A stretch of DNA of 64,000 nucleotides, from positions 1 through 64,000 of the forward strand of contig JASPKZ010003422.1 of the NCBI GenBank assembly GCA_030220185.1. The letters are read 5' to 3'. Shown here in pieces: positions 58,001-61,000 of this stretch; within the stretch, counting starts at the first letter, position 1; each line of letters starts with the position of its first letter. The translations under genes were made by a program, and so were the position numbers. The notes under the pieces were generated by a model that had not been told where the DNA came from, made no database searches, and saw only the letters and a list, made by a program, of their open reading frames with translations. Origin of the DNA: Diploptera punctata (Eukaryota; Arthropoda; Insecta; Blattodea; Blaberidae).

Positions 58001-61000
58001 AAATGCTGATAGCATTCGGCGATAAGGAATTAACAATGAATAAGAGAAAAATTTGCGTTTAGATTGGAGTTCTCAGGTAGTTCAGTGGTAGAGCATTCGC
58101 CTAGAAAGGCAAAGGTTCTGGCTTCAAACCCCAGTCTGAGCATATAATTTTCCTCTTCAAATATAAGCATTTCAATTAAGAATTAAATTAATGTTTTTAT
58201 TACCTCACCTCATATCATTTCCTTCTAGACTGCAGTTTTGGAGCTTATCTCCATCATCAGTAGCCTCTGGTCAACCGGTGTTATGTCGTTTCTTGGCGGT
58301 TTTCTTTTTACTTCTATCAGTGGACCGATGAACCTCTGGATCAGGTCAAAATTTGCGGGAGTTTCAAAATTCATGAGTTTATCTTTCTTGTTTTTTGGAT
58401 GTGGATTTTTTCCCAGACTGTGAGTTCTTTTTGTTAATCAAACACACAGATAAACAAAAATAACTCAGAGTCTGGGAAAAAATCCACATCCAAAAAAACA
58501 AGAAAGATAAACTCATGAATTTCGAAACTCCTGCAAATTTTGACCTGATCCAGAGGTTCATCAGTCCACCGATAGAAGTAAGAAGAAAATTGCTAAGAAA
58601 TGACATAACACCGGTCGACCAGAGGCCACTGATGATGGAGATAAGCTCCAAAACTGCAGGATAGAAGAAAAAGGATACGAGGTGAGGTAATAAAAACATT
58701 AATTTAATTCTTAAATTAAACCTCATACTGTTCTTTCCCTGTGAAAGTTACATAAAGCATTTCATTGTTTAATTCTTATGCAGAACACTTTAGAATTCTA
58801 ACTGTTTCTTTTCCTATACAATTTTTTAAGTATCAAAAAGGAAAACCTTTAAAAAGCAGAGAAAAACAAATTATTTTGAATGCTTTCAAACAGTTTAGTG
58901 AAAAACATCCTACGTTAGCAATTGAGGATGTGGTGAAAATAACAGCAGAATTTACAGGTGAGTCAGCATTGAGCATATATTCTGCTCATAGAGGTAATGA
59001 AATTGTAAATAAAGGATATCTACCAACATCATGAAAAACCCATAAAAGTCTGATTATCTATGTCCATATATAATTGAAGATTTGAATTAAAATACTTTAT
59101 ATCTCACCTCATATCCAGTTTTTTAATTATACTGGTTTCGAAGTCGGGGCAGCTTCATCTTCAGTAATTTCTTGTTGACTGATGTTATGTCGATCAGAAG
59201 AATTGCTTCTTCCTCCCTCTGTTGGGGAATTTTGAAGTTCATAAGTTTTTCTTTATTGTTTTTTGAATGTGGATATTTGCCCACACCAGAGGTTTGAACC
59301 AAAAAAAGATGAATGGAGAAAACTACATAATAGTGAGCTACATGATACGGATAGGAAGCCAGATATAATAACAACAGTTAAGTCTCGTAAACTGCGATGG
59401 GCAGGACATTGTGGCACGTATGGGGGATCAAACAGGTGCATGGAAGCTTCTTGTAGGAAAATGCCCAGTTGGTAGACCAAGAATGAGATGGGAGAATAAC
59501 ATTATCCATGATTTGAGAGAAGTACATTATACAGGGAATGACTGGAAAACATTACCTCAAGATAGGGATGTATGGAGAGCTTATGTCAGCAAAGCCATGA
59601 ACCTACGGGTTTAATAGAGTCGGTGAGTTAGTTGTAATAATATAATATTATAAAGATATTGTGAAAAGAAAAATTAATGTCTGAACCAGGAATCAAACCG
59701 TGGACCTCTAGTACTCCAGACTAGTGTGCAGCCCACTACACCATTCCAGACCTGGCACAAATACCAACAATTCTTTCCACATATACAAATCTACAATTCT
59801 CGTTTCGTCCGCTGTCAGGTAGGTGACACTGCCATCACCAACGGCCAGCTTCGTTTAGAAGTATCTATATTTGAAAATTTTATACCACAACTTTTATAAG
59901 TAGTAAACGATGTTTTTAATTCAAACAGAATGTTCTAAGTAGCACTGTACCTGCAGGACCCAGTAGAGTTCCGGTTTGAATGTTTGAATTTCATCGTGCC
60001 GCTGCACACAGAAACCAAGTGTTGGTGTTTGACACGGTCCGTAAGAAATCAGAGATGCATCCAGATCTCCATATTTTCCCTATAAACACAACAGCTCAAA
60101 TTTATAAATGTTAAACAATAAATCTTGTAAACTATTGTAATCAATGGTAGAGAAAACATTTTTTTTTATATTTGAAGAGAAAAATTCTATGCTCAGACTG
60201 GGTCTTGAATCCAGGACCTTTGTTTTAATCTTGTGTTTAAATTAGACACTTGACCAAATAACGGCAGAGATGTGTCATACAGAGTGTGTTGAGGTGCCAC
60301 ACTCAAACAATAGATACTATTTATGTGTTTATTGAATGCTCAGATAGCTCAGTGGTATAGCATTGGCCTAGAAAGCCAAAGGTCCTGGGTTCAAACATCA
60401 GTGTGAGCATACAATTTTTCTCTTCAAACATAGTATTTATATTTAGTATATGTAGGAAATAACACTAAACGAGCTTTCCATATTTTTATTATTCATTTCA
60501 TACATCTCAATGATGGATAAATTATATTTGAAGAGACTGGGAATTGAACTCAGGACCTCAACTCCCAGTCTGAGCATATAATTTTTCTCTTCAAATATAA
60601 TTTATTCATCATTGAGATGTATGAAATGAATAATAAAAATATGGAAAGAAGCCATACTGGTTTTATAATGTAATGTAAAATTCCCAAATAAATCTCTTTT
60701 TAATAAAGAAGCCACCATTTGCAAGACAGAAGCAAAGCTTTCATAGCATTTGGTGCACAAGGAATTGACAACATATATAAGAGAAAAATTTGCATTTAGA
60801 TTGGAACTTGCCCAGATAGCTCAGTCGGTAGAGCATTGGTTTAGAAAACCAAAGGTCCTGGGTTCAAGTCCCAGTCTGAGCGCGTAATTTTTCTCTTCAA
60901 ATACTATGAGGTTTGTTCTAATTATTATTAAGTGGATATTTTGACTCACCTCGTATTTCTTCATTTTTATGCCGACCGGTTTCGTTGCTTCTACACGACT

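Noticed and set aside
60810..60881. Functional nuclear tRNA gene
   Set aside because: Ser anticodon on a class I body, many degraded copies with the same flanks, and an acceptor mismatch; a repeat is more likely.
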